From assembly GCA_030148505.1 (NCBI GenBank), contig JASBTI010000016.1, positions 186,001 to 250,000 on the forward strand: a DNA stretch of 64,000 nt. Direction: 5' to 3'. The translations under genes were made by a program, and so were the position numbers. Source of the stretch: Rhodanobacter sp. (GTDB lineage Bacteria > Pseudomonadota > Gammaproteobacteria > Xanthomonadales > Rhodanobacteraceae). The notes under the pieces were generated by a model. It worked only from the letters and a program-made list of their open reading frames with translations. It was not told the DNA's origin and searched no databases. Shown one piece after another: positions 27,815-37,205 of this stretch. Within the stretch, counting starts at the first letter, position 1, and each line of letters begins with the position of its first letter.

Positions 27815-29221
27815 ATGGGTCTCTATCCGTTATTCGCCGATCTGGCCGGTTTGCCGGTACTGGTGGTCGGCGGTGGCCGTGTTGCCGAACGCAAGGCGGC
27901 CGCCTTGCTCGACGCCGGTGCGCAGGTTCGGGTCGGCGCCCCGCAACTCAGCCGGGCACTTGCGCAATGGGCTGCGGCCGGGCACATCGAACATCTCGAG
28001 GGACTGTTTCAATCAGCCTGGCTGGATGATGTATGGCTGGTGATTGCCGCCACCGACGATCGCTCTGCCAATGAGGATGTGGCTTCTCAGGCCGGCAAGC
28101 GTCGTATCTGGGCCAACGTGGTGGATGACCCGCAGCTGTCGCGCTTCCAGGTGCCGGCGGTCATTGACCGTAGCCCGCTGACGGTGGCGGTCTCCACCGC
28201 TGGCGCCGCGCCGGTGCTGGCGCGACGCCTGCGCGAGAAGCTGGAATCCGAACTGGATCCGGCGCTGGGACCGCTGGTGGCGCTTGCGCAGCGGCATCGC
28301 CCCGCGATCCGCCGCGCCCTACCCGAGCTGCCGGCCCGTCGCGCATTCTACGACTGGCTGTACGAGGGGCCGGTACTTTCGCTGTTGCGCGATGCCAAGT
28401 CGCTGCAAGCCGAACAGACGATGTTGGAAGTGCTGGAGCAAGGCGGGAAGATGCCATCGGTGGGTTCGGTGGTCCTGGTAGGTGCCGGGCCCGGCGATCC
28501 GGGGCTGTTGACCCTGCAGGCCCTGCGGGTCCTGAATCAGGCCGACGTGATCCTGCATGATCGCCTGGTCAGCCTCCAGGTCCTGGCGATGGCTCGCCGC
28601 GATGCCGAACGTATCGACGTTGGCAAACGTATTGGCGACAGGCATACGCGGCAGGACGAGATTCACCGCTTGCTGCTGAAGCACGTGCGGGCTGGTCGGC
28701 GCGTCGTCCGGCTCAAGGGCGGTGACCCGTTCGTCTTCGGTCGCGGTGGTGAGGAGATGGCATTCCTGCGCCAACACGGCATTGTTTGCGAGGTCGTGCC
28801 CGGTATCACCGCGGCAGTGGCGTGCGCTGCCTACGCGGGTGTCCCGCTTACCCATCGTGAGCATGTGCAGTCGGTGCGATTGCTCACCGCCCATGGCAGC
28901 GAGTCACTGGGCAGCCTGGACTGGGCCATGCTGGCCTACGAGCGAGAAACCCTGGCCATCTATATGGGCGTGGCCCAGCTCGATACGCTGACCACCCGGC
29001 TGATCGCCCATGGCCGCAGTCCGCAGACACCGTTTGCGCTGATCGAAAATGGAACGCGGCCCCAGCAACGCGTGCTCAGTGGCGTATTGGGTGACCTTCC
29101 GGCGCTGGCCAGACAACATGCCATGGGTGCCCCGGCACTGCTGATCATTGGCTCGGTAGCTGCAATGGCGTGTGATCACGGGTGGTTTGGTGAACTGCTA
29201 CCGGTGCGGCCACCGCCTTGA
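27815..29221 (+). CDS. cysG: CysG, multifunctional siroheme synthase
   Basis: 468 aa. The N-terminal half (about 1-200) is the precorrin-2 dehydrogenase/ferrochelatase: [36 protein letters not shown]. The C-terminal half is uroporphyrinogen-III methyltransferase: [90 protein letters not shown]. Makes siroheme for sulfite and nitrite reductases. The nitrate operon with the siroheme enzyme NirB lies just downstream in the opposite direction. Confidence 0.96.
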   Translation: MGLYPLFADLAGLPVLVVGGGRVAERKAAALLDAGAQVRVGAPQLSRALAQWAAAGHIEHLEGLFQSAWLDDVWLVIAATDDRSANEDVASQAGKRRIWANVVDDPQLSRFQVPAVIDRSPLTVAVSTAGAAPVLARRLREKLESELDPALGPLVALAQRHRPAIRRALPELPARRAFYDWLYEGPVLSLLRDAKSLQAEQTMLEVLEQGGKMPSVGSVVLVGAGPGDPGLLTLQALRVLNQADVILHDRLVSLQVLAMARRDAERIDVGKRIGDRHTRQDEIHRLLLKHVRAGRRVVRLKGGDPFVFGRGGEEMAFLRQHGIVCEVVPGITAAVACAAYAGVPLTHREHVQSVRLLTAHGSESLGSLDWAMLAYERETLAIYMGVAQLDTLTTRLIAHGRSPQTPFALIENGTRPQQRVLSGVLGDLPALARQHAMGAPALLIIGSVAAMACDHGWFGELLPVRPPP

Positions 29222-29243
29222 GCGGAGTTGCCGCGTGTGTCTG

Positions 29244-29412
29244 TTAGCGGCCTGTCGGACTTTGGCGGTCGAGGCGAGAATTCGGTTATGCGAGGAAAGA
29301 TTTCTGACGATTCGCCAAGCCCACAGTGGTGCGATGGGCCAACAAGCGGCGGGGATATGGACTGCACAGCCGGGTTCGCTGACCGACCGACCAAAGTCTG
29401 ACAGGCTGCTAG
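29244..29412. repeat. Short element with imperfect terminal inverted repeats (MITE-like)
   Basis: The left end TAGCGGCCTGTCGGACTTTGG (starting about 29245) and the right end, read on the minus strand as TAGCAGCCTGTCAGACTTTGG, differ at two positions. Similarity continues into GGTCG with one indel. About 110 bp lie between, with no transposase ORF. This is the layout of a miniature inverted-repeat element or an IS remnant. It sits in the cysG-hemD gap. Confidence 0.55.
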
Positions 29413-29467
29413 GATGCAAGGACCGCCCACCCCGGCGAGCGGGTGCCTGCCCGGACGAATCGTTTGC

Positions 29468-30319
29468 ATGACTCCCCGCACCGAACATCACTGCGCATTG
29501 CAAGGACGGCGCATCGCCGTTCCCGAATCCCGCGAGCTGGACGTGTTTGCCACGCTGCTTGAACGACGCGGGGCGACGGTGTTGCGCTGCCCGTTGATCG
29601 ACATTCGCGACGCGCCCGACCCGGCGCCGGTACTGGCCTGGCTGCACCTGTTCTGCGCTGGCGGCTGCGATGACCTGATCGTCTTCACCGGCGAAGGGCT
29701 GCGCCGCCTGATGGGTGCACTGGAGCGACATGCGCCGGCGTTGCGCGAGCGTTTTGTCAGCCGACTGGGCGAGGTACGCAAGATTGCCCGCGGCCCCAAG
29801 CCGGGGCGGGTGCTACGCGAATGGGGATTGAAACCCGAACGCATCGCCGAGCCGGCCACCACGCCCGGGGTGATCGCCCTGCTGCGGAGCCTGAACCTGC
29901 ATGGCCGACGGGTCGGCGTGCAACTGTACGGCAGCGAGCCAAACGTGCCGCTGATGGATTTTCTCGGTACCGTCGGCGCCCGGGTCTTGCCGGTGGCGCC
30001 CTACGTGTATGCCGATGCGGCCGCGGATATCGAAGTACTGGCCCTGATCGAACGGATGCATCAGGGCGACATCGATGCGATCGCATTCACCAGCATGCAG
30101 CAGGTGCAGCGGTTGTTCCGGGTGGCCGAGGCACAGCAGCAAGGTGAGCTGCTGCGGCGGGCACTGGCACGCACCATGGTGGCGGCAATCGGCCCGGTGG
30201 TGGCCGATGTGCTCCTTGCGCGGGGCGTGCAGCCACAGGTGATTCCACTCGACAGTTACTACCTGAAGCCGCTTGCCCAGGCATTGATACGTCATTTCGA
30301 TACCCGGCCCGGCAATTGA
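29468..30319 (+). CDS. Uroporphyrinogen-III synthase (HemD-like)
   Basis: 283 aa from the ATG reading MTPRTEHHCALQGRRIAVPES. Two-domain HemD fold: domain 1 with GRRIAVPESRELDVFATLLERRGATVLRCPLIDI and DDLIVFTGEGLRRL, domain 2 with GRRVGVQLYGSEPNVPLMDFLGTVGARVLPVAPYVY and IDAIAFTSMQQVQRLF, ending VAAIGPVVADVLLARGVQPQVIP. Cyclises hydroxymethylbilane. This form, beside cysG and nitrate genes, is probably an accessory copy for siroheme rather than the main hemCD gene (inference). It is convergent with nasA, only 9 bp apart. Confidence 0.88.
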   Translation: MTPRTEHHCALQGRRIAVPESRELDVFATLLERRGATVLRCPLIDIRDAPDPAPVLAWLHLFCAGGCDDLIVFTGEGLRRLMGALERHAPALRERFVSRLGEVRKIARGPKPGRVLREWGLKPERIAEPATTPGVIALLRSLNLHGRRVGVQLYGSEPNVPLMDFLGTVGARVLPVAPYVYADAAADIEVLALIERMHQGDIDAIAFTSMQQVQRLFRVAEAQQQGELLRRALARTMVAAIGPVVADVLLARGVQPQVIPLDSYYLKPLAQALIRHFDTRPGN

Positions 30320-30328
30320 TCGCCAGCG

Positions 30329-33037
30329 TCAGGCGATCGCCACGGCGTGAACCTCCGCGATCAGCTGTCGCAACTCCGGCACGCATGAACCGCAATTGCC
30401 GCCTGCCTGCAGGTGGGCGGTGATCTGTGCGGGACGATCGAAACCCTGTGCGCGGATCGCCTCGCAGATGGTACGGCGGCCTACCCCGAAGCAGGAGCAC
30501 ACCATCGGCCCGCTGTCGGTGCCCGGCCCCGGCAGTTCGCCGACCAGCAGGCCGACCCGGTCGGACTCCTGCAGCCGCTCCTGCGCAAACAAGCCCGCCA
30601 ACCAGGTGCGTGCGGGCAATTCCGGCCGCGACGAGAGAAACACACAGGACTCGATGCGCTCGTCGACCACGTGCACGGCGCGATAGACGCCCGCGCCGCG
30701 ATCTTCATATTCGAGCCAGTCGGCCTGCGGGCTCTCGGCACCGAGCCATGTCCGCGCCCATGCACCGCAGTCGGGCGGCCGCTGGTGGCAGGCGACCTCA
30801 TATCGCAGGAAGCGGTCGCCCTGGATCGACGTCCAGTAGGTCAGCTCGTCCGCTGGCAGAGGCTGCCGGCTGAGGGCGAAGCCGTACCAGCGCACGGCAA
30901 GGGGCTCCACCCGAACCGGCGTATGCTTGAACTCTGGCTCGCCGGAGATCGGGTCGACCACCGGATTGACCAGGCTGCCGACCCGGGCATCCGAAGCGAA
31001 TTCGTCGTTCCAGTGGATCGGCACGAACACATTGCCGTTCAATACCCCGCCACTGTGCTGTACACGGGCCACCAGCGTGCCCCAGCGCGAATGCACCCGC
31101 GCCAGCTCACCTTCGCGCACGCCGCACAGCAGGGCATCGCGCGGGTGCATGTCAATGAACGGTTCGGGGGTGTGTCCGCACAATCGAGGTGACTTGCCGG
31201 TGCGTGTCATGGTGTGCCACTGATCGCGGACACGACCGGTATTGAGGATCAGCGGATACTCGCGATCAGGCGCATGTACCGGTCTACGCGCAACGGTGGG
31301 AACGAAGCGGGCGCGCCCGTCGGCGTGCGCATAGCGTCCGTCGGCGAACAACCGCGCGCTACCCGTGCCGCCTGCCCGTATCGGCCACTGCACCGGCGTG
31401 AGCGCGTCGTAGGCTTCGCGGCCGAGACCGGCCAGGCCGCCAAGATCAAGTACTCTGCGTGCGGCAGGACGTCCATCGGCCTGCACGTCGTGATTGCGGC
31501 ACGCCGTAAGCCGGACGTGCTCATCGAAGATCTCGTGTGCATCGGCAAAATCGAAACCCTGTTCGAAGCCCATGCGCCGGGCGACATCGCACACGATGCG
31601 CCAGTCCGCGCGCGCTTCGCCCGGCACCGGCAGAAAGGCACGCTGGCGCGAGATGCGCCGTTCGGAATTGGTGACGGTGCCGTCTTTCTCGCCCCAGCCC
31701 AGCGCAGGCAACAGTACATGGGCGAAGGCGTTAGTATCGGTGCGTTCGACGATGTCCGAGCTCACTACCAGCTCGCAATTCGCCAGCGCGCGCTTGACCC
31801 GATCGGCATCGGGCAGGCTGACCACCGGATTGGTGGCGATGATCCAGACGGCCTTCACCCGGCCTTGCGCGATCGCCTCGAACAGCTCTACGGCCTTCAG
31901 TCCCGGTCGCTCGGCGATGCGCGGCGACTGCCAGAACGTCTGTACGATGTCGCGATGGACGGGGTTGGTCAGCGCCATGTGCGCGGCCAGCATGTTGGCC
32001 AGCCCACCCACTTCGCGGCCGCCCATCGCGTTCGGCTGGCCGGTGATCGAGAAGGGTCCCATGCCCGGCCGGCCGATGCGACCGGTGAGCAGGTGGCAGT
32101 TGATGATGCTGTTGACCTTGTCGGTGCCGCTGGAGGACTGGTTCACGCCCTGCGAAAACAGGCTGACGGTTTTTTCGTGGCGCGCGAACAAGTCGTAGAA
32201 GGCCAGCAGCTCGGCCAGCTGCACGCCGCAGATGCGGGCAACCTCGGCCGGATCGTCGGCATCCGACGCGGCCGCCGCCAGGGCCTCGGCGAAGCCTGCG
32301 GTATGCGCCTCGACGAAGTCCGCCTCCATCGCACCCTGTCGCGACAGGAAGGCCAGCAGGCCGTTGAACAGCCAGACGTCGGTACCGGGCTTGATCGGCA
32401 GGTGCAGGTCGGCCGAATCGGCGGTCGCGGTCCGGCGCGGGTCGATCACCACCAGTCGCAGCGAGGGGCGTGCCTCCCTGGCCTCGGCAATCCGCTGGAA
32501 CACGATGGGATGGCACCAGGCGGTATTCGAGCCAATCAGCACCACCAGCTCGGCCAGCTCCAGATCCTCGTAACAGCCCGGCACCAGGTCTTCGCCGAAC
32601 GCGCGCGCGTGTCCGGCCACGGCGGAGGACATGCACAGCCGCGAATTGGTGTCGATATTGGCGCTGCCGAGATAGCCCTTGGCGAGCTTGTTGACGACGT
32701 AATAATCCTCGGTAAGCAACTGGCCGGAGACATAGAACGCCACCGCATCCGGGCCATGTTCGTCGATGATCCGGCGGAACCCGCGTGCCACCCGATCCAG
32801 TGCTTCGTCCCAGCTTGCTCGACGTGGCACCGCACCCGGTTCGCGCAGCAGCGGATGCAGCAGGCGTCCCTGCAGTGCGACGGTTTCGCCCAGCGCCGCA
32901 CCCTTCACGCACATGCGACCGGCGCTGGAGGCGTGTTGCGGATCGCCTGCCACGTTCACGGCGCCGGCCGTATCGATGCTGGCCAGCACGCCGCAGCCCA
33001 CGCCGCAATAAGGACAGGTGGTGGCGATGGCGTTCAT
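30329..33037 (-). CDS. nasA: NasA, assimilatory nitrate reductase with C-terminal BFD-type [2Fe-2S] domain
   Basis: 902 aa from the ATG reading MNAIATTCPYCGVGCG; the track adds 13 residues. N-terminal [4Fe-4S] ligands CPYCGVGC plus MCVKG. Bis-MGD binding segments follow: YVSGQLLTEDYYVVNKLAKG, GSNTAWCHPIVFQRI, NQSSSGTDKVNSIINCHLLTGRIGRPGMGPFSITGQPNAMGGREVGG, and the molydopterin dinucleotide domain TGRVRDQWHTMTRTGKSPRL. The C-terminus MVCSCFGVGRRTICEAI...GGNCGSCVPELRQLI is a bacterioferredoxin-like Fe-S domain, as in Klebsiella-type NasA. Last gene of the operon; its ATGA overlaps the reductase gene. Confidence 0.95.
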   Translation of the reverse strand: MNAIATTCPYCGVGCGVLASIDTAGAVNVAGDPQHASSAGRMCVKGAALGETVALQGRLLHPLLREPGAVPRRASWDEALDRVARGFRRIIDEHGPDAVAFYVSGQLLTEDYYVVNKLAKGYLGSANIDTNSRLCMSSAVAGHARAFGEDLVPGCYEDLELAELVVLIGSNTAWCHPIVFQRIAEAREARPSLRLVVIDPRRTATADSADLHLPIKPGTDVWLFNGLLAFLSRQGAMEADFVEAHTAGFAEALAAAASDADDPAEVARICGVQLAELLAFYDLFARHEKTVSLFSQGVNQSSSGTDKVNSIINCHLLTGRIGRPGMGPFSITGQPNAMGGREVGGLANMLAAHMALTNPVHRDIVQTFWQSPRIAERPGLKAVELFEAIAQGRVKAVWIIATNPVVSLPDADRVKRALANCELVVSSDIVERTDTNAFAHVLLPALGWGEKDGTVTNSERRISRQRAFLPVPGEARADWRIVCDVARRMGFEQGFDFADAHEIFDEHVRLTACRNHDVQADGRPAARRVLDLGGLAGLGREAYDALTPVQWPIRAGGTGSARLFADGRYAHADGRARFVPTVARRPVHAPDREYPLILNTGRVRDQWHTMTRTGKSPRLCGHTPEPFIDMHPRDALLCGVREGELARVHSRWGTLVARVQHSGGVLNGNVFVPIHWNDEFASDARVGSLVNPVVDPISGEPEFKHTPVRVEPLAVRWYGFALSRQPLPADELTYWTSIQGDRFLRYEVACHQRPPDCGAWARTWLGAESPQADWLEYEDRGAGVYRAVHVVDERIESCVFLSSRPELPARTWLAGLFAQERLQESDRVGLLVGELPGPGTDSGPMVCSCFGVGRRTICEAIRAQGFDRPAQITAHLQAGGNCGSCVPELRQLIAEVHAVAIA

Positions 33038-34281
33038 GCCACCGCCCGTGTGCCATCGTCGTCGGACAGATTGCAAAAGCGCTTGCCGAACAGCAGGCGG
33101 TGGCGGAACAAGGTGATGTCGGTCGCGTTGCGGATCAGTTCGAAATACCAGCCGCCGTCCACGACATCGCCGTAGAGCACCGCGCCGATCACCCGATTGT
33201 CCTTGAGTACCAGCCGCTTGTAGATGCCGCGGCGCGGATCGCGCAGCACGATATCCTCGGTGCCCGCGCCGCCGATGAAATCACCGGCCGAATACACGTC
33301 GACGCCGGTGACCTTGAGCTTGGTAGCGGTCTGTGTGGCGCGATAGCGGCGATGACCGAAACGGGCCAGATGCGCGGCACAGACCCGCGCCTGTTCCCAT
33401 ACTGGCGCCACCAGCCCGAACGTGGCCTGGCGATGCTGCACGCATTCGCCCACCGCGTAGATGCTGGGGTCATAGGTCTGCAAGGTGTCGTCCACCACGA
33501 TGCCACGCTCGCAATGCAGTCCGCTGGATCTGGCCAGCGCGATGTCCGGCCGCACGCCGACCGCCATCACCACCAGATCGGCATCGATGCGAATGCCGTC
33601 GGCCAGCGCCACGCCCTCGACGCGTTCGTCGCCGTACAGCGCCACGGTGTCCGCATTGAGCCGCAAGGTCAGGCCGCGTGCTTGCAGCTTGCTGGCGAGC
33701 AAGCTGGCGGCGTCGGCATTGAGCTGCTGGTCCAGCAAAACATTGCTGCGATGGATCAAGGTGACCTGCATGCCCCGGCGTGAGAGTCCGTTGGCGGCCT
33801 CGATGCCGAGCAGCCCGCCGCCGATCACGGCGGCGCGGCGGTGCGTGCGGCTGGCGTCGAGCATCTGTTCGACGTCGTCGATACCGCGAAAGCCGATCAC
33901 GCCCGGCAACTCGCGTCCCGGCACCGGCAGCATGAAAGGTTGCGAACCGGTGGCGATCAGCAACCGTTCGTAGTCCAGTTCCACGCCGCTGGCCGAACGT
34001 ACCCGCTGGCGCCGCCGGTCGATCGCCACCACCGGATCGCCGGCATGCAGGGCAATACCCTGGCTGGCATACCACGCGGGGGTGTTGAGCATGATGTCGT
34101 CCGTGCTCTTTTCGCCGCTGAGCAGCAGCGACAGCAGGATGCGGTTGTAGTTGCCGTAAGGCTCGCTGCCGAACACGCTGATGTCGTACAGATCGGGAGC
34201 GAGTTGCAGCAACTCCTCCACTGCGCGCATGCCGGCCATGCCGTTGCCGATCACCACCAGTCCTGGCCGTTGCGCGCTCAC
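33034..34281 (-). CDS. FAD-dependent NAD(P)H reductase of the nitrate-assimilation operon
   Basis: 415 aa from a GTG start that overlaps the nirD stop (GTGA); the 571-aa track version reads nirD in a wrong frame. It is homologous to the N-terminal flavin module of NirB: LVVIGNGMAGMRAVEELLQLAPDLYDISVFGSEPYGNYNRILLS, AAVIGGGLLGIEAANGLSRRGMQVTLIHRS, and YAVGECVQHRQATFGLVAPVWEQARV. It has no Fe-S cysteines or siroheme domain. It probably passes electrons from NAD(P)H to NasA through the BFD domain, like NasB/NasC-type proteins. It overlaps nasA by 4 bp. Confidence 0.9.
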   Translation of the reverse strand: MSAQRPGLVVIGNGMAGMRAVEELLQLAPDLYDISVFGSEPYGNYNRILLSLLLSGEKSTDDIMLNTPAWYASQGIALHAGDPVVAIDRRRQRVRSASGVELDYERLLIATGSQPFMLPVPGRELPGVIGFRGIDDVEQMLDASRTHRRAAVIGGGLLGIEAANGLSRRGMQVTLIHRSNVLLDQQLNADAASLLASKLQARGLTLRLNADTVALYGDERVEGVALADGIRIDADLVVMAVGVRPDIALARSSGLHCERGIVVDDTLQTYDPSIYAVGECVQHRQATFGLVAPVWEQARVCAAHLARFGHRRYRATQTATKLKVTGVDVYSAGDFIGGAGTEDIVLRDPRRGIYKRLVLKDNRVIGAVLYGDVVDGGWYFELIRNATDITLFRHRLLFGKRFCNLSDDDGTRAVA

Positions 34282-34625
34282 CGGGCAGTGGGCCCGACCC
34301 GTACCCGGCCGTCCGCGCCAAGGCGCACGGACCAGACGCGAACCGAGTGCTCTGGCGCCTCGATGCACTCCCCGGTGCACAGATCGAAATGCTGCTTGTA
34401 GATCGGCGAGGCCACCACGGTGCGTTCGCCCAGGCTGCCGACCAATCCGCGCGAAAGCACGGCGGCATGAGCATTGGGATCGAAGTTGCCGATGGCGTAC
34501 AGCTCGCGTTCGCCGACCCGGAACACCGCCACCTGTTCGCCGTCGACCAAGGCGCAGACGCCGGTATCGGGGACGATGTCGTCGAGCGCGCAGATGTCGG
34601 TCCAGCCCTGCATCATGTCGTTCAT
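34278..34625 (-). CDS. nirD: NirD, small subunit of NADH nitrite reductase
   Basis: 115 aa from the ATG reading MNDMMQGWTDICALDDIVPDTGVCALV. A Rieske-fold protein without Fe-S ligands: where true Rieske proteins have C-x-H and C-x2-H motifs, it has FDPNAHAAVLSRGLVGSLGERTVVASPIYKQHFDLCTGECIEAPEHSVRVW, the NirD pattern. Partners NirB. The start ATGA overlaps the nirB stop by 4 bp and its end overlaps the FAD-reductase GTG by 4 bp. Confidence 0.94.
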   Translation of the reverse strand: MNDMMQGWTDICALDDIVPDTGVCALVDGEQVAVFRVGERELYAIGNFDPNAHAAVLSRGLVGSLGERTVVASPIYKQHFDLCTGECIEAPEHSVRVWSVRLGADGRVRVGPTAR

Positions 34626-37189
34626 TCCGTCTCGACCGTGATCGGGATGCGCCTCGGACGTTCGCGCTTTTCCGCCGCTGTGGCCGGGCGAATCTGCCCG
34701 CGCTCGGAGACGAAACTGACGTTGTCGTCGCCGGCGTTGCTGTTGACAAAGTGCTGGAAGCGCCGGCGCGTCGGCGGGTCGTTGACGGCCTTCTTCCATT
34801 CGCATTCGTAGGCGTTCACCACCTGTTGCATCTCCGTCTCCAGTTCGGCGGCCAGTCCAAGGGTGTCGTGCACAATTACGTCGCGGAGGTAGTCCAGGCC
34901 GCCCTCGAGGTTGTCGCGCCATACGCTGGTACGCTGCAGGCGGTCGGCGGTACGGATGTAGAACATCAGGAAGCGGTCGATGTAGGCAATCAGCGTCGGC
35001 GTATCCAGATCGCCGACCAGCAGCTCGGCATGACGGGGTTTCATGCCGCCGTTACCGCAGACATACAGGTTCCAGCCCTTTTCGGTGGCGATCACGCCGA
35101 CGTCCTTGCCCTGCGCCTCGGCGCATTCGCGGGTGCAGCCGGACACCGCGAACTTCAGCTTGTGCGGCGAGCGCAGACCCTTGTAGCGATTCTCCAGGTT
35201 GATGGCGGTGCCGACCGCATCCTGTACGCCATAGCGGCACCAGCTGGAGCCGACGCACGATTTAACCGTGCGCAGCGACTTGCCGTAGGCATGGCCCGAC
35301 TCGAAGCCCGCCGCAATCAGCGCCTCCCAGATCATGGGCAGCTGCTCCAGCCGCGCGCCAAACATGTCGACCCGCTGGCCGCCGGTGATCTTGGTGTAGA
35401 GACCGTATTTTCTGGCGATCTGTCCCACCGCGATTAGGCCATCCGGCGTCACCTCGCCGCCGGGCATGCGCGGCACCACCGAGTAGCTGCCGTCCTTCTG
35501 GATATTGGCGAGAAAATAGTCGTTGGAATCCTGCAGCGAGGCGTGTTCCTTCTGCAGCACGAATTCATTCCAGCAAGAGGCCAGGATGCTGGCTATCGTG
35601 GGCTTGCAGATGTCGCAACCCAGACCCTTGCCGTGGCGGGCCAGCAGTTCGTCGAAACGCCGGATGCGCTCCACCCGCACCAGGTGATAGAGCTCCTGCC
35701 GCGAGTAGGCGAAGTGCTCGCACAGGTGATTGTTCACCGCCAGGCCCTGGCGTTTCATTTCGGCCTTCATGATCTGCGTCGCCAGTGGCACGCAGCCGCC
35801 GCAGCTGGTGCCGGCCTTGGTGGCCGCCTTCAAGGCGCCGATGGACATCGCCCCCGCACTCACCGCGTCGCACAGCTGGCCCTTGGAGACGTTGTTGCAG
35901 GAACAGATTTGCGCTGACGCCGGCAATGCGTCGATACCCAGGCCGGGTTTGGCCTGACCGTCGGCGGACGGGAGAATCAGGAATTCCGGTGCCGCGGGCA
36001 GTTCGATGCCGTTGAGCAGCATCTGCAGCAATGTCCCGTATTCGGTCGCGTCGCCGACCAGCACGCCGCCCAGCAACCGCTTGCCGTCGGCGGAGACCAC
36101 CAGCTTCTTGTAGACCTGCTTGCGCTCGTCGCTGAACTGGTAGGTGCGACTGCCGGGGGTGGCGCCGTGCGCATCGCCGATGCTGGCCACGTCCACGCCC
36201 ATCAACTTGAGTTTGGTGGACATGTCGGCACCGGTAAACTCGGGTGCGTTGGTCGCCGACCGCTTGCGTTTGATCAAGGCGCCGAGATGAGCGGCGACGA
36301 TGCGCGCCATGTCGTAGCCCGGGGCCACCAGGCCGAAAATCTTGCCGCCCCAAAGCGCGCATTCGCCGATCGCGTAGACATCCCGATCGCGGGTGCGGCA
36401 AAAATTGTCGATGCGGATGCCGCCGCGTTCGCCCACCCCCAGCTCGCTCTGTCGGGCCAGGTCGTCGCGCGGGCGGATACCGGCGGAAAACACGATCATG
36501 TCCGTTTCGAGATAGCTGCCGTCGGCGAACTGCATGCGGTGGCGTGCGGTTTCGCCATCGATGATCGCCTGTGTCCCTTTCTGCGTATGTACGGTGACGC
36601 CCAGCTCCTCGATCTTCCGTTGCAGCATGCGCCCGCCACCGTCGTCCATTTGCACCGCCATCAGGCGCGGAGCGAATTCGACGACATGCGCTTTCAGCCC
36701 CATGTCGCACAATGCCTTGGCACATTCCAGCCCCAGCAGACCGCCGCCGACGACCACGCCGACGCGGGAGCGCGCACCCCACTCGGCCATGGCCTGCAGG
36801 TCTTCGATCGTGCGGTAAACCAGACAGGCCGGCCGGTCGTTGCCGGGGATGGGGGGGACGAACGGTGTGGAGCCGGTGGCGAGTACCAGCTTATCGTAGC
36901 GAATGATCTCGCCATCGGCGGTGACGATCTGCTTGATGGCCCGGTCGATACGCACGGCGCGGGCGTTCAGTCGCAGATCCAGGCCGGGCTGGGCGAAGAA
37001 ACCGGGGGCCGCCAGCGAGAGCTCGTCGGCGCTCTTGCCGGTGAAAAATTCCGACAGATGCACGCGATCGTACGCGACCCGCGGTTCCTCGCAGAGTACG
37101 GTGATCTCCAGTCCGGTGTGGTGGGCCGCCATCAGCTCCTCCAGCAGCTTGTGCCCGACCATGCCATTGCCAATCACGACAAGTTTCAT
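34622..37189 (-). CDS. nirB: NirB, NADH-dependent nitrite reductase large subunit
   Basis: 855 aa from the ATG behind GAGGTGA. Domains in order: FAD/NAD module (MKLVVIGNGMVGHKLLEELMAAH; VVVGGGLLGLECAKALCDMG; YAIGECALWGGKIFGLVAPGYDMA), BFD-like [2Fe-2S] (ICSCNNVSKGQLCDAV and GTSCGGCVPLATQIM), and the siroheme/[4Fe-4S] domain with CVGSSWC and CTREC...GWNLYVCGNGGMKPRHAELL. Reduces nitrite to ammonium in the cytoplasm with six electrons. Needs siroheme, which CysG just beyond this operon can provide. Preceded by the transporter with a 16-bp gap. Confidence 0.96.
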   Translation of the reverse strand: MKLVVIGNGMVGHKLLEELMAAHHTGLEITVLCEEPRVAYDRVHLSEFFTGKSADELSLAAPGFFAQPGLDLRLNARAVRIDRAIKQIVTADGEIIRYDKLVLATGSTPFVPPIPGNDRPACLVYRTIEDLQAMAEWGARSRVGVVVGGGLLGLECAKALCDMGLKAHVVEFAPRLMAVQMDDGGGRMLQRKIEELGVTVHTQKGTQAIIDGETARHRMQFADGSYLETDMIVFSAGIRPRDDLARQSELGVGERGGIRIDNFCRTRDRDVYAIGECALWGGKIFGLVAPGYDMARIVAAHLGALIKRKRSATNAPEFTGADMSTKLKLMGVDVASIGDAHGATPGSRTYQFSDERKQVYKKLVVSADGKRLLGGVLVGDATEYGTLLQMLLNGIELPAAPEFLILPSADGQAKPGLGIDALPASAQICSCNNVSKGQLCDAVSAGAMSIGALKAATKAGTSCGGCVPLATQIMKAEMKRQGLAVNNHLCEHFAYSRQELYHLVRVERIRRFDELLARHGKGLGCDICKPTIASILASCWNEFVLQKEHASLQDSNDYFLANIQKDGSYSVVPRMPGGEVTPDGLIAVGQIARKYGLYTKITGGQRVDMFGARLEQLPMIWEALIAAGFESGHAYGKSLRTVKSCVGSSWCRYGVQDAVGTAINLENRYKGLRSPHKLKFAVSGCTRECAEAQGKDVGVIATEKGWNLYVCGNGGMKPRHAELLVGDLDTPTLIAYIDRFLMFYIRTADRLQRTSVWRDNLEGGLDYLRDVIVHDTLGLAAELETEMQQVVNAYECEWKKAVNDPPTRRRFQHFVNSNAGDDNVSFVSERGQIRPATAAEKRERPRRIPITVETE

Positions 37190-37205
37190 GTTCACCTCGA
37201 TCGAT

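Noticed and set aside
31214-33175. 653-aa plus-strand ORF opposite nasA
   Set aside because: Antisense shadow of nasA caused by high GC; composition is Arg/His/Gln-rich with no domain.
33034-34749. 571-aa version of the nitrate-operon FAD reductase
   Set aside because: Its first 156 codons are nirD and nirB read in the wrong frame (Arg-rich). The GTG at 34281 overlapping the nirD stop is the coherent start.
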